Shown: positions 7,684-15,951, counted from the stretch's first letter. The stretch is DNA of 33,473 bases from Chitinophagales bacterium (GCA_025455685.1 JALOMB010000011.1:1-33473), one strand, 5' to 3'. The notes: generated from the sequence alone by a model not told the origin. A program made the numbers and translations.

Positions 7684-9042
7684 ATGAATAGAAGGAAATT
7701 TATACAAAAATCCTTATTCGGCTTACCTATAGTTCTGACTGTGCCTTCTTTGTTTACACAATGTAGAAAAGAAAATTCCCCCAAACTTAATGGCAAATCC
7801 GTCATTATCGTAGGTGCGGGGATTTCGGGATTAGCTGCAGCCAAAAAACTGTATGAAAATGGCTTTGAAGTTATGGTATTAGAAGCTCAGGATAAAGTAG
7901 GCGGAAGACTCCGAACCAATCGAAGTCTAGGTTTTGCCTTTGATGAAGGCGCTAGTTGGATACACGGAGTAAATGGCAATCCGATTACCACACTTGCTCA
8001 GCAAGCAGGTATGACTTCGATTAAGACTGACGACGATAGTTTGATCGCTTATGATTTTGATGGTACAGAAATTACAGAGCAGCGGTTCAATCAAATCGAA
8101 ACCGAATACAACAACGTGATTAAAACACTAAAAAACAGTGGTTCGCTCAATCTTTCTTTTGAGGAGCTCTTCTCAAATCTTCATAATGATAAAGTATCAA
8201 ATAGGCTTTGGAAATTCTTTTTATCTACTTATCTCACCTTTGATACCGGTGATTTAAATCTTTTATCTTCTATAAATTATGATGAAGGTGAAAACTTGGG
8301 TGGAGACGAGCATATAGCTACCAATGGATATGACACAATTCCAAATTATCTCGCCAAAGGGATTAATATTAAATTAAATCAACGTGTCACTCAAGTAAAT
8401 TATCTAAGCGATAAAGTAATCGTAACCCATAATGGCAGCGAATCTAAGGCAGATTATGTAATCGTAACGGTTCCATTAGGCGTACTTAAGAAAAATCTAA
8501 TTGAATTTTCACCAGAATTGCCTCCATTTAAAAAAGAAGCTATCCAAAAAGTAGGCATAAATTGTGTCAATAAATTTTTAGTGACTTTTGACCGTATTTT
8601 CTGGGATGATGAGCAATATATAGCCTATACTCCTGAGATAAGAGATAAATTTAATTATTTCGTCAACCTAAATAAAATTAATCCCAATCTAAAAGCACTC
8701 ATGACATTCGCCTATGCAGACTATGCGCGACTAACAGAGTCTAAGAGTGATGCAGAGATTATTTCAGAAATTATGACTCATCTCAAAGCAATTTATGGCA
8801 ATAGTATTCCTAATCCTACAAATTTATTGAGAACTAAATGGAATTCTAATGAATTTTCTTATGGGTCTTATTCGTTTACTGCAAAAGAAACGGAAATCAA
8901 GCATTTTCAGAATTTGGGTCAACATTTACTCAAAAAAGTCTTTTTCGCAGGAGAGCATACACATGAAAAGTACTTTTCAAATGCACATGGCGCTTATCTC
9001 AGTGGAATAAGAGAAGCCGATACTATCATTGAACTACAATAA
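7684..9042 (+). CDS. FAD-dependent amine oxidase, Tat-exported
   Basis: 452 residues of the flavin monoamine/polyamine oxidase family, which oxidise amines to aldehyde, ammonia and hydrogen peroxide. The N terminus NRRKFIQKS (2-10) is a twin-arginine signal, followed by a hydrophobic stretch (11-25) and C27. The residue before C27 is Gln, so it is a poor lipobox and lipid anchoring is uncertain. The FAD-binding Rossmann motif VGAGISGLAAA is at 43-53, with VLEAQDKVGGRLRTN (65-79) and DEGASWIHG (87-95) as in polyamine oxidases. The C-terminal FAD motif FAGEHTHEKYFSNAHGAYLS starts near 421. Substrate cannot be told from sequence. It is divergent from pruA and convergent with comM. Protoporphyrinogen oxidase or a desaturase would be the alternatives; WIHG favours amine oxidase. 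Confidence 0.88.
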   Translation: MNRRKFIQKSLFGLPIVLTVPSLFTQCRKENSPKLNGKSVIIVGAGISGLAAAKKLYENGFEVMVLEAQDKVGGRLRTNRSLGFAFDEGASWIHGVNGNPITTLAQQAGMTSIKTDDDSLIAYDFDGTEITEQRFNQIETEYNNVIKTLKNSGSLNLSFEELFSNLHNDKVSNRLWKFFLSTYLTFDTGDLNLLSSINYDEGENLGGDEHIATNGYDTIPNYLAKGINIKLNQRVTQVNYLSDKVIVTHNGSESKADYVIVTVPLGVLKKNLIEFSPELPPFKKEAIQKVGINCVNKFLVTFDRIFWDDEQYIAYTPEIRDKFNYFVNLNKINPNLKALMTFAYADYARLTESKSDAEIISEIMTHLKAIYGNSIPNPTNLLRTKWNSNEFSYGSYSFTAKETEIKHFQNLGQHLLKKVFFAGEHTHEKYFSNAHGAYLSGIREADTIIELQ

Positions 9043-9067
9043 AACATGAGTTTCATTGAAAGCTATT

Positions 9068-9096
9068 CTAAATCATGAAATTTAGCTATTTTAGAA
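9068..9096. terminator. weak bidirectional terminator between convergent genes
   Basis: CTAAAT (9068-9073) pairs with ATTTAG (9080-9085), and an overlapping alternative pairs TTCTAAA (9066-9072) with TTTAGAA (9090-9096). Both stems are AT-only or nearly so. The 71-base gap between the convergent amine oxidase and comM genes has nothing else in it, so these are the only candidates for ending either transcript. Confidence 0.28.
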
Positions 9097-9113
9097 AATA
9101 AAATATTGCGTGT

Positions 9114-10661
9114 TTACGCTTTTGCCCAATTTTCTCTATCTAAACTTCTATATTGAATGGCTTGAGCTAGGTGCTCTACAAGTATTTTGTCTGATTGATG
9201 TAAGTCCGCAATAGTTCGAGAAACTTTGATAATACGATCATAGGCTCTAGCAGATAGATTGAGTTTTTCCATGGCTTTTTTGAGCAGAAGTTTACCTTTT
9301 TCATCAATATGACAAATTTGCTGCACTTCCTTTGAGCTCATTTGTGCGTTATAGTGGATGTCTGGATTGTCTTTGAATCTTTCTTCCTGAATCTTACGCG
9401 CTTGTATGATTCTATTTCGTATGTCTAAACTCGATTCGCTTTTAGTTTCTACAATGAGCTCATCAAACTCTAATGGCACCACTTCTACATGGAGGTCAAT
9501 TCTATCGAGCAGGGGCCCAGAAATTTTATTGAGGTATTTCTGAACGATTTGAGATCCGCAGACGCATTCTTTGTTTGGATGGTTATAGTAGCCGCATGGA
9601 CAAGGGTTCATCGACGCCACTAGCATAAAGCTCGAAGGATATGTCACATTAAACTTAGCTCTGGAAATAGTAATATTTCTGTCTTCTAGAGGCTGACGCA
9701 AGACTTCGAGTACTGATTTTTTAAATTCAGGCAACTCGTCCAAAAATAAAACGCCATTATGAGCTAAAGATATTTCTCCAGGTTGCGGGTGATTTCCACC
9801 ACCAACTAGTGCTACATCGCTAATGGTATGATGCGGCGCCCGAAAAGGCCGCTCGTAAACTAAGGATTGCTTGGGATCTAGAATTCCTGCTACGGAATGA
9901 ATTTTAGTCGTTTCCAAAGCTTCATGAAGAGATAAAGGCGGCAAAATAGTAGGCATTCGTTTAGCGAGCATCGTTTTACCGGCACCAGGTGGACCTATGA
10001 GAATAAGATTATGGCCGCCTGCAGCAGCTATTTCCATTGCGTTTTTGATGTTTTGTTGCCCTTTGACATCTGCAAAATCGTACTTGATATTTTTTTGATT
10101 TTCCGCAAACTCATCTCGAGTATCTACAAATACTGGTTTGATTTGATTTTTTCCTTCTACTAGATCAATCACTTCTTGAAGGTTTTGAACGCCATATACA
10201 TCGAGTTTATCTACGATACCTGCTTCTTTTTCATTATGTTTAGGCAAGATAAAGCCTTTGAAATTTTCTTTTCGAGCCTCTATGGCTATTGGCAAAGCAC
10301 CTTTGAGCTTTTGAATCGAGCCATCTAGAGACAATTCTCCTAAAAGAATGAAATTATCTAGTCCTATTTGATCAGAAATTTGTCCACTAGCGAGCAAAAT
10401 TCCTATTGCAATTGGTAAATCATAGGCTGAACCTTCTTTTTTTACATCTGCTGGAGCTAGATTGATGACAATTTTGGTTCGGGGCATTTTATAGCCTATT
10501 TGTTTTATAGCCGTTTCAATACGTTGCCAACTCTCTTTTACGGCATTATCAGGAAGTCCAACCATATAGTATTTCATACCGGTACTATCGACATCGACTT
10601 CAATGGTAATCGTCGTAGCGTTCACACCATAAACTGAAGATCCAAAAACTTTGACTAACAT
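9114..10661 (-). CDS. comM: YifB/ComM family Mg-chelatase-like AAA+ ATPase
   Basis: 515 residues, full length. ComM is a hexameric AAA+ helicase that helps branch migration when incoming DNA is integrated during natural transformation; YifB is the older name. Domains: an N-terminal ribosomal-S5/Lon-C-like fold (about 1-180), then the AAA+ domain with Walker A GPPGAGKT (223-230), RAPHHT (274-279), Walker B LFLDEL (305-310) and a zinc-binding-like set NPCPCGYYN...CVCG (cysteines 354, 356, 366, 368). LLDRIDL (384-390) is the arginine-finger region, and the C-terminal Mg_chelatase_C domain follows (about 400-505). Upstream is the small membrane-protein gene in divergent orientation; the two share a short AT-rich region. 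With comEC also present, it suggests transformation capacity, but dprA and pilus genes are not visible. Confidence 0.93.
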   Translation of the reverse strand: MLVKVFGSSVYGVNATTITIEVDVDSTGMKYYMVGLPDNAVKESWQRIETAIKQIGYKMPRTKIVINLAPADVKKEGSAYDLPIAIGILLASGQISDQIGLDNFILLGELSLDGSIQKLKGALPIAIEARKENFKGFILPKHNEKEAGIVDKLDVYGVQNLQEVIDLVEGKNQIKPVFVDTRDEFAENQKNIKYDFADVKGQQNIKNAMEIAAAGGHNLILIGPPGAGKTMLAKRMPTILPPLSLHEALETTKIHSVAGILDPKQSLVYERPFRAPHHTISDVALVGGGNHPQPGEISLAHNGVLFLDELPEFKKSVLEVLRQPLEDRNITISRAKFNVTYPSSFMLVASMNPCPCGYYNHPNKECVCGSQIVQKYLNKISGPLLDRIDLHVEVVPLEFDELIVETKSESSLDIRNRIIQARKIQEERFKDNPDIHYNAQMSSKEVQQICHIDEKGKLLLKKAMEKLNLSARAYDRIIKVSRTIADLHQSDKILVEHLAQAIQYRSLDRENWAKA

Positions 10662-10683
10662 TGATTTTTTTTGATTATTTTTG
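10650..10683 (+). promoter_or_regulatory. predicted promoter of the small membrane-protein gene
   Basis: TATTTTTG (10676-10683) matches TAnnTTTG, with TTTG (10650-10653) 22 bases upstream as a -33 box. The ATG at 10703 is 19 bases beyond. The -33 box lies inside the start of the divergent comM gene. Confidence 0.4.
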
Positions 10684-10702
10684 TTTTTATAAAGTTCACT
10701 AT

Positions 10703-11029
10703 ATGATTTTCAAACAAAAATATAGAAAATATTATATCTTGACGATAATTTTATTAGTTTTAGTCAATTTAATCGCTATAGGATTCGCCATGCGTACCAA
10801 TAGAAAGCAAATCAAATCAGAAAAGCAGACCTATAAACTCAAGGATAAACTTTGGGAAATTCGTCAGAAAACCAAGGAGTTTGATGTTCAAAGTGATGAA
10901 CTTAAATCAGAAAATGAGCTTGAAATTTTAGCTATTAAAGCATGGGCAGATTCTATGATCACCTTAGAAGAATTCAATGCGTCCCAATCCGAGCAAATTA
11001 TAGCAACACATAAAGAAATTATCCAATAA
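10703..11029 (+). CDS. small single-pass membrane protein with coiled coil, unknown function
   Basis: 108 residues from the ATG at 10703. A longer frame back to 10661 exists, but it would overlap the comM start and cover the predicted promoter. Residues 1-10 are basic, 11-30 form one membrane segment ([20 protein letters not shown]), and 33-85 are rich in Lys, Glu and Asp with heptad-like spacing, suggesting a coiled coil. The tail ends [10 protein letters not shown] recognise no family. The basic N terminus suggests the long C-terminal part lies outside the cytoplasm (positive-inside rule). It converges on the deacetylase-like gene with 7 bases between stop codons. Confidence 0.6.
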   Translation: MIFKQKYRKYYILTIILLVLVNLIAIGFAMRTNRKQIKSEKQTYKLKDKLWEIRQKTKEFDVQSDELKSENELEILAIKAWADSMITLEEFNASQSEQIIATHKEIIQ

Positions 11030-11036
11030 GCACTGC

Positions 11037-12347
11037 TCACTGCTCTATGAATCGCTCAAATATTGCTCGATATGGTCGCCAAATGGCTGTCTTTAGGTTT
11101 GAGTTATGCCATAGAAATACAAAATTTCCGTTGTATTTCTTAGTTTCCAAGATGATTTGTTCTGATTTTTTCCAGAATTCATTAGGATTTATTTTGGGAT
11201 AATAGCCATCTACGGCAATTTCCATAAGACATAAAGGAAAAATTCTCAACATAGTTTTTTGATTGGCTCGAATATCAAACCAAGGATAGTCGTAGCATAT
11301 ACCACTGCGAAAGCCGATATGATGATGATACCCTAAACTATAATCTTCTGAAATGTCTTGAGAAATGGCGTCCTGATAAGTATTGGGAAATGTAATTTTG
11401 AGGAAATGAGCCCTCATTTTTTTAGGTTTGGGTTGAAATTTCTCTAGTTGAAGTTCTAATGAATGATTGCGAGCGAGATGAAGTCCAATGTCGTGGTGTC
11501 GACCTATCCCCTCCATTTGTGCTTGCACCTCAGGATGAGACAGTTCATAAGTCGCGTTTGCTGCGTCGTGGATAGGCAAAAAGAAAAAAATTCCTTCCAA
11601 TCCATTTGTTTTGAACATATCTGCCATTTCTTCCAAGCAGTCATAAGGGTCTTTTTTATTTTTGAAATATTGAATTTTATCTTTGATTAAGTCCCAGACC
11701 AAGGATAATCTAGCATTTTTAAATAGATATCCTATTTCTTTGAGACCACTAGTACTTTTGAGGTATTTGTGTCGCATATCTACATCTACCGTAGGTATAA
11801 CGCTAAACGACCTTAGATTTTTTGATGGTAACCCGAAATGTTTGAAGCAGTTTTCAACTAAAGTCATATAAATATTGACCCAAGGTTTTTCATGGAGCTT
11901 GTGTTTGATTAAAAATTGTTGGTCTTCATCTACTCTTTCATAAGCATCTCTTGATAGAAAATATTCCTCAATTCGTGTCAAGAAGAAGAAAATTGACCCA
12001 AAAATATCTATAGGGCAATGAATTTCTTTTTCCTTTACATCAAAATGCCTATCCATAGCGTATAATCCTATAATTTCTTCTTGGGTAAATGGATTTGTAT
12101 AAGATTTCGGATTTTGGGGTTGCAATTCATCCCAAAGAATTTGGTGGAATGTTTTAGGATATCGCTCGAAGAATATATCAGGCATAAACATAGTTTTATC
12201 TTCAAATTTCAAGAAAATTTCTTTTGCCTCGTGGATATGAATGGTGTATGAAATATCTAGGATTTCTGAAAAGCAGTAATCCCAAACATATTGCTTGGCA
12301 GAGAGATGAGAAGCTTGAGTCCAAATTTCAATTGTGTTTATAGCCAT
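11037..12347 (-). CDS. polysaccharide-deacetylase-like protein (DUF7033 type N terminus)
   Basis: 436 residues. It resembles Bacteroidota proteins with a DUF7033-like N-terminal half and a carbohydrate-esterase-4/polysaccharide-deacetylase-like C-terminal half. Key sites: TVDVDMRHKY (186-195), where the Asp pair and His recall the metal-binding DD/H of CE4; HHDIGLHLA (284-292), matching the H-x-x-H-like second metal motif; GYHHHIGFRSGICYDYPWFD (339-358), matching the conserved FR-G-D region; and FLWHNSN (411-417), near the last catalytic His. No signal peptide, so the protein is likely cytoplasmic. Its first 10 bases overlap the end of the acyltransferase gene, so the two are probably co-translated and act on the same product. 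Likely role: editing of a surface polysaccharide or its precursor; substrate unknown. Confidence 0.72.
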   Translation of the reverse strand: MAINTIEIWTQASHLSAKQYVWDYCFSEILDISYTIHIHEAKEIFLKFEDKTMFMPDIFFERYPKTFHQILWDELQPQNPKSYTNPFTQEEIIGLYAMDRHFDVKEKEIHCPIDIFGSIFFFLTRIEEYFLSRDAYERVDEDQQFLIKHKLHEKPWVNIYMTLVENCFKHFGLPSKNLRSFSVIPTVDVDMRHKYLKSTSGLKEIGYLFKNARLSLVWDLIKDKIQYFKNKKDPYDCLEEMADMFKTNGLEGIFFFLPIHDAANATYELSHPEVQAQMEGIGRHHDIGLHLARNHSLELQLEKFQPKPKKMRAHFLKITFPNTYQDAISQDISEDYSLGYHHHIGFRSGICYDYPWFDIRANQKTMLRIFPLCLMEIAVDGYYPKINPNEFWKKSEQIILETKKYNGNFVFLWHNSNLKTAIWRPYRAIFERFIEQ

Positions 12348-13138
12348 CTTGATTTAAATCTATACCAAGGATGAATGTTTTGATAGCGGTAAAAGGATTG
12401 TTTTTTATTCGTAAAGTTTTCGTAAAATCGCGCCACGGATTCCACAGAAGAGCCTTCGAAACTAAAATACGTAAACCCTTCTGATTTTAAATATGATAAA
12501 GTTCGCGCTATTAGAGCAGGGTAGCATCCGTTAGGAGATTTAGGATGGTAGCCGCCTACGAAATAATAAGCCTCTGTGTTATAAATAAAAATTAGCAATT
12601 GCGCTTGAATACCTGCTTCATCGTTTAAGCTAAATCCTCGGATATGTTTTTGGTTATTTTGATAGACTTTTTTGATAAAATAGAGTGGTGCAATTTTGCT
12701 GGCTTTATCGCTAAGATAAGGTTCCAAAAAATCTAATTCACTGTTTTCTGCTAAGATTAGCGCTTGATTTTTTTTGATATGCCTTGATAAACTTGATTTG
12801 AAATTCACTTCGTAGTCTTGGGTCAAATCCACAACATAGTTGTATTCTATTCGCTCGTTTTCTAAAGGAAGTTTTTCATGACTTTTGATATCGTAATACT
12901 TGAATTTTTTTAACCAGTCATGAATAGGCTTTAACCAAGATTTATAGTTAGGAGAATCAATAATTGCTTTTTCTTTTTTTAAACCATGAATTCCTGAAAA
13001 GTAAGGCGTATAAATTGTTTTAGGGAAATTCTGAAAATAAGCGACAAATTGTGCTTTCAATTCTATATTTTCTATATAGGCATTATGAAAGAATTGACTA
13101 TTTAGAGAAGTAATAAAATCTGGCTGATAATGAATCAT
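12338..13138 (-). CDS. GNAT/FemAB-like acyltransferase
   Basis: 266 residues. The C-terminal half has the look of a GNAT/FemAB fold: VNFKSSLSRHIKKN (111-124) resembles the family helix with S-x-x-R-R/K-x-I-x-K; AQLLIFIYNTEAYYFVGGY (about 179-197) resembles the strand carrying the acceptor site; and the segment TYFSFEGSSVESVARFYENF near the C terminus matches the F-x-G-S...I/V-x-x-F-Y/F-x-x-F pattern of Bacteroidota acyltransferases. The N-terminal half is less conserved. No membrane segment or signal peptide. It overlaps the following deacetylase-like gene by 10 bases. Its ATG lies 4 bases after a -7 element and the gene follows the tRNA-Arg terminator. The donor (acyl-CoA or aminoacyl-tRNA) cannot be told. 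Confidence 0.62.
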   Translation of the reverse strand: MIHYQPDFITSLNSQFFHNAYIENIELKAQFVAYFQNFPKTIYTPYFSGIHGLKKEKAIIDSPNYKSWLKPIHDWLKKFKYYDIKSHEKLPLENERIEYNYVVDLTQDYEVNFKSSLSRHIKKNQALILAENSELDFLEPYLSDKASKIAPLYFIKKVYQNNQKHIRGFSLNDEAGIQAQLLIFIYNTEAYYFVGGYHPKSPNGCYPALIARTLSYLKSEGFTYFSFEGSSVESVARFYENFTNKKQSFYRYQNIHPWYRFKSRWL

Positions 13139-13142
13139 GTAG

Positions 13143-13150
13143 CAAATATA
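13143..13150 (-). promoter_or_regulatory. predicted -7 element of the acyltransferase/deacetylase pair
   Basis: TATATTTG on the minus strand matches TAnnTTTG. Only 4 bases (CTAC) separate it from the ATG at 13138, so a transcript starting at the usual distance would have almost no leader. It sits directly beyond the U tract of the tRNA terminator. Confidence 0.42.
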
Positions 13151-13152
13151 AC

Positions 13153-13184
13153 AAAAAAAAATGGACTGTATTGCTACAGTCCAT
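13153..13184 (-). terminator. strong intrinsic terminator after tRNA-Arg
   Basis: ATGGACTGTA (13161-13170) and TACAGTCCAT (13175-13184) form a perfect 10-bp stem with loop TTGC (plus-strand view). On the minus strand it is followed by eight U (13160-13153). It starts 5 bases beyond the tRNA discriminator base and is the clearest terminator in the window. Confidence 0.85.
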
Positions 13185-13189
13185 TCATT

Positions 13190-13263
13190 CGTTCCCGTAG
13201 GGATTCGAACCCCAAACCTCCTGATCCGTAGTCAGGTGCTCTATCCAATTGAGCTACGGAAAC
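13190..13263 (-). tRNA. tRNA-Arg, anticodon ACG
   Basis: 74 bases on the minus strand, beginning GTTTCCGTAGCTC. Acceptor stem GTTTCCG/CGGGAAC pairs with one U-G; D stem GCTC/GAGC; anticodon stem CCTGA/TCAGG with loop CTACGGA, giving anticodon ACG, which after A-to-I editing reads CGU, CGC and CGA; T arm TGGGG-TTCGAAC-CCCTA. The discriminator base is G and the CCA end is not encoded. The 5' end is only 11 bases after the stop of the DUF5723 gene on the same strand, so it may be cut from that longer transcript. A TAAATTTG at 13326-13319 inside the end of that gene could be its own promoter, but this is weak. Confidence 0.97.
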
Positions 13264-13274
13264 AATATCCTAAT

Positions 13275-14654
13275 TTATTTAGAAGCAGCTTCTGTGTTTT
13301 TGCTTCTATTGCCAAATCCAAATTTAAGTCCTAAATGGAAATCGATCATTCTAGAGGAACTCGTCATCAAAGAAGAAAGAACTGTGTTTGAACCTAAATA
13401 TAATGGACCTAAACGCATTCCAGCTCCAATTGTCGTTCCAAATGTCGTGTTATAAGTTACAGGCGTGTATAATTCAAAGAAATTTAAGAAAAATCTTGGA
13501 ATAACACTATAATAATCTTGTGCTCTAATGGTATTGATATCATCTGCATTTACGAGTGATTTCTGCATGATGAAGGTAAAACCAAAGTTTTTAGCCATAT
13601 TATAATCAAAATTCAAGTTAAAAGCCATTGGTAATTTTACAGTAACATCAGTGCTTGAATCGAGCAAAGTAATTTGTCCTCCAGCTTTTAAGGAATCCAA
13701 AGATTCTTGGACACTACCATTTAAATATTTTGATATTTCTAAGTTGCTAGCATTCAAAGCATAATTATATCTTCTAGCATCTGCTTTGTCATAAGTCACA
13801 CTTCCGATATCGAGCAAAGATACACCTACTCTAAACACAGGAAGATTACCGCCACGACCATAATAAGCGTAGCTCATACCCATATCAAATCCAAATCCTT
13901 TTGGTGCACCCAAAAATGAGCTAAATAAGTCATTGGTATTGAGATTGCTTCCATAAAGTGCAGAAACAGTACCAGTTCCACTTTGCACTCTTACGTTATT
14001 ATTTGCAGTATCAACATTAATATCTAAGTTTCTCAAAGAAGCGCTTGCATAGATATTACTGAAGATAGCTTTACCAGTCAAGCCAAAGCTCATTTTGTGT
14101 TTTGGCATATCCATAAATCTATAAGAGGCACTTAAACCAATGTCAGTCCAGTTAAAGGCACTAATCGTATTGGCTCTATTTGATTCAATATTTATTGAAG
14201 GATTCGAAGTGAAATCAAATCCTTCAGCATAACCATCCAAAGTTTTTGCTAGATTCACATCCATGTCTGTAAGGCCTATGCTAACTCTAGCTCTAGTAGA
14301 TAAACCTACGGTAAGTTTTTTATTGACTGCGAAAGCAAACGAAGGACCCATAAGATCAAGTGCCATTTGGCCTGTAAAAGACTCTTTATTTAATTTACTA
14401 AATATTAAACCCTTAGGATCATCAACGAAATCTGAAAGATCTGAAGTGCTTAAAGGTGCAGCATCTGTAGCCAAATTTAAGTTTATACCGATTAAGTGAA
14501 TATCTACTTTTTGATCTACGAAAGATAAATTGGCAGGATTGATTTGTGTAGATAGAATTCCTGCTTTTCTAGAGGTATTAATCCCTTGATAAGACTGCGC
14601 ATAGGAATTTAATCCTATCATAAAGAGTGAAATTAATAAGAGTTGTTTTTTCAT
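13275..14654 (-). CDS. DUF5723-type outer-membrane beta-barrel protein
   Basis: 459 residues from the ATG at 14654. A longer frame to 14834 lacks a signal peptide at its start and overlaps the symporter gene, so it is rejected. Residues 1-20 (MKKQLLLISLFMIGLNSYAQ) are a clear signal peptide ending in YAQ, a common Bacteroidota cleavage context. The mature part opens SYQGINTSRKAG and has INPANLSF (37-44), then alternating polar/hydrophobic strands rich in Gly, Asn, Ser and aromatic residues, as in an outer-membrane barrel. No plug, OmpA or TonB-box motif is seen. Function unknown. A second member of the same type is at 26147-27610. The tRNA-Arg follows 11 bases after the stop. Confidence 0.7.
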   Translation of the reverse strand: MKKQLLLISLFMIGLNSYAQSYQGINTSRKAGILSTQINPANLSFVDQKVDIHLIGINLNLATDAAPLSTSDLSDFVDDPKGLIFSKLNKESFTGQMALDLMGPSFAFAVNKKLTVGLSTRARVSIGLTDMDVNLAKTLDGYAEGFDFTSNPSINIESNRANTISAFNWTDIGLSASYRFMDMPKHKMSFGLTGKAIFSNIYASASLRNLDINVDTANNNVRVQSGTGTVSALYGSNLNTNDLFSSFLGAPKGFGFDMGMSYAYYGRGGNLPVFRVGVSLLDIGSVTYDKADARRYNYALNASNLEISKYLNGSVQESLDSLKAGGQITLLDSSTDVTVKLPMAFNLNFDYNMAKNFGFTFIMQKSLVNADDINTIRAQDYYSVIPRFFLNFFELYTPVTYNTTFGTTIGAGMRLGPLYLGSNTVLSSLMTSSSRMIDFHLGLKFGFGNRSKNTEAASK

Positions 14655-14690
14655 TTGAATGAGTTTTTTGAGTTTAATTTTTTCGAAGTG

Positions 14691-14698
14691 CAAAAGTA
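14691..14698 (-). promoter_or_regulatory. predicted -7 element of the first DUF5723 gene
   Basis: TACTTTTG on the minus strand matches TAnnTTTG and lies 36 bases before the ATG at 14654, in the 73-base gap after the symporter gene. No clear -33 box is seen. Confidence 0.4.
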
Positions 14699-14727
14699 AA
14701 CAAAAATTTTTAAAAAACAGGTAAATT

Positions 14728-15951
14728 TCATAGATCCTGTAATTCGTTTTCTGTTTTGGCAATGACGCATGTAGCAAGACTATTTCCAATAATGTTTGTT
14801 GCGGTTCGCGCCATATCCATGAGCTCATCGACACCCAAAATAAGATAAATAGGTGCCAAAGGTAGATTCATACTAGCTGCCATACCCATTAAAATGACCA
14901 AAGATGCTCTAGGAACTCCAGCGACTCCTTTACTAGTGAGCATCAAGGTTAGTAAAATAGTAATTTGTTGCGTCAGCGTTAAATCAATATTGGACGCTTG
15001 AGCAATAAAAATTGTAGCCAAAGACAAATACAGCGTAGTGCCGTCCAAATTGAAACTATAACCCATAGGTACGACAAAAGAAGTAATTTTCTTGGAACAT
15101 CCAAATTTTTCTAAGGCTATCATGAGTTTGGGTAGTGCGGCGTCAGAGCTCGTAGTAGCAAATGCTATAGAAACTGGCTCTGCTATGTGCTGTGCTAGTT
15201 TTTTGATGTTGATTTTATAATATAGCGCAATAGGAACAAATACAAGTACAATTAAAGCAATTAAGGCAAAGTATAACGTAAAAACGAGTAAAAATAAATT
15301 CTTGAGAATTCCAATCCCGGTATGTGATACAGAATAAGCTAGAGCACTTCCGACTGCTATTGGTGCACAATACATAATTATCCTTGTCATTCCAAACATC
15401 ACTTCTGTAAGACTTTCCGAAAACTCCATTATAGTTCTTCTAGCCCGCTCTGGACTTAATGAAACACCAATACCAAAAAGCATTGAAAAGACCACAATTT
15501 GAAGCATATTATTTTCATAAATGGACTTTGCGATGTTTTCAGGAAAAATATTGAGCATATGATCTTGAAAAGTTTGGGGCTGCTTTATCTGTATTTGTTC
15601 TGTTTTAGTTTCGGAAGTTTCAGGTACATTGATGCCTTTACCAGCTTGTGTGATATGAATAGCTGCCAAACCAATAAATAAGGCTATGGTCGTAACTATT
15701 TCGAAATAAATAAAGCTTTTGAGTCCAATTTTGCCCAAATCTTTTAAATTAGTGTGATGCGCTATTCCTAGGACAATAGTGCCAAAAATTAAAGGGGCTA
15801 CTATTGATTTTATTAGTTTCAGGAAAATTTTGGAGACCAAATTCAGATGAATCCCAAACTCTGGTAAAAATATCCCAATCAAAAGACCAACGCCCATACT
15901 GATAAAAATCCAATGTGTTAAGGAAACATTTCTAAAAAGTTGGTGTATCAT
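14728..15951 (-). CDS. dicarboxylate/acidic amino acid:cation symporter (DAACS family)
   Basis: 407 residues, full length, an inner-membrane transporter with the GltPh/GltP fold (eight membrane helices and two hairpins). Hairpin 1 has TTSSDAALP (266-274); helix 7 has NLDGT (301-305), the cation-binding NMDGT motif with Met changed to Leu; hairpin 2 has KGVAGVPRAS (341-350); helix 8 has D375, D379, R382, T383 and N386 with the same spacing as the substrate-binding residues D390, D394, R397, T398 and N401 of GltPh. The Arg indicates an acidic substrate, glutamate/aspartate or a C4-dicarboxylate, rather than neutral amino acids. The loop at about 103-128 is long and polar. It is divergent from the E1 dehydrogenase gene. 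Exact substrate and coupling ion are not determinable. Confidence 0.93.
   Translation of the reverse strand: MIHQLFRNVSLTHWIFISMGVGLLIGIFLPEFGIHLNLVSKIFLKLIKSIVAPLIFGTIVLGIAHHTNLKDLGKIGLKSFIYFEIVTTIALFIGLAAIHITQAGKGINVPETSETKTEQIQIKQPQTFQDHMLNIFPENIAKSIYENNMLQIVVFSMLFGIGVSLSPERARRTIMEFSESLTEVMFGMTRIIMYCAPIAVGSALAYSVSHTGIGILKNLFLLVFTLYFALIALIVLVFVPIALYYKINIKKLAQHIAEPVSIAFATTSSDAALPKLMIALEKFGCSKKITSFVVPMGYSFNLDGTTLYLSLATIFIAQASNIDLTLTQQITILLTLMLTSKGVAGVPRASLVILMGMAASMNLPLAPIYLILGVDELMDMARTATNIIGNSLATCVIAKTENELQDL

Noticed and set aside
7684-7770. Lipobox at the N terminus of the amine oxidase
   Set aside because: The residue before Cys27 is Gln, which signal peptidase II rarely accepts; kept as Tat signal only.
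14655-14834. Longer N terminus of the first DUF5723 protein
   Set aside because: It would overlap the symporter gene and hide a normal signal peptide that begins at the ATG at 14654.
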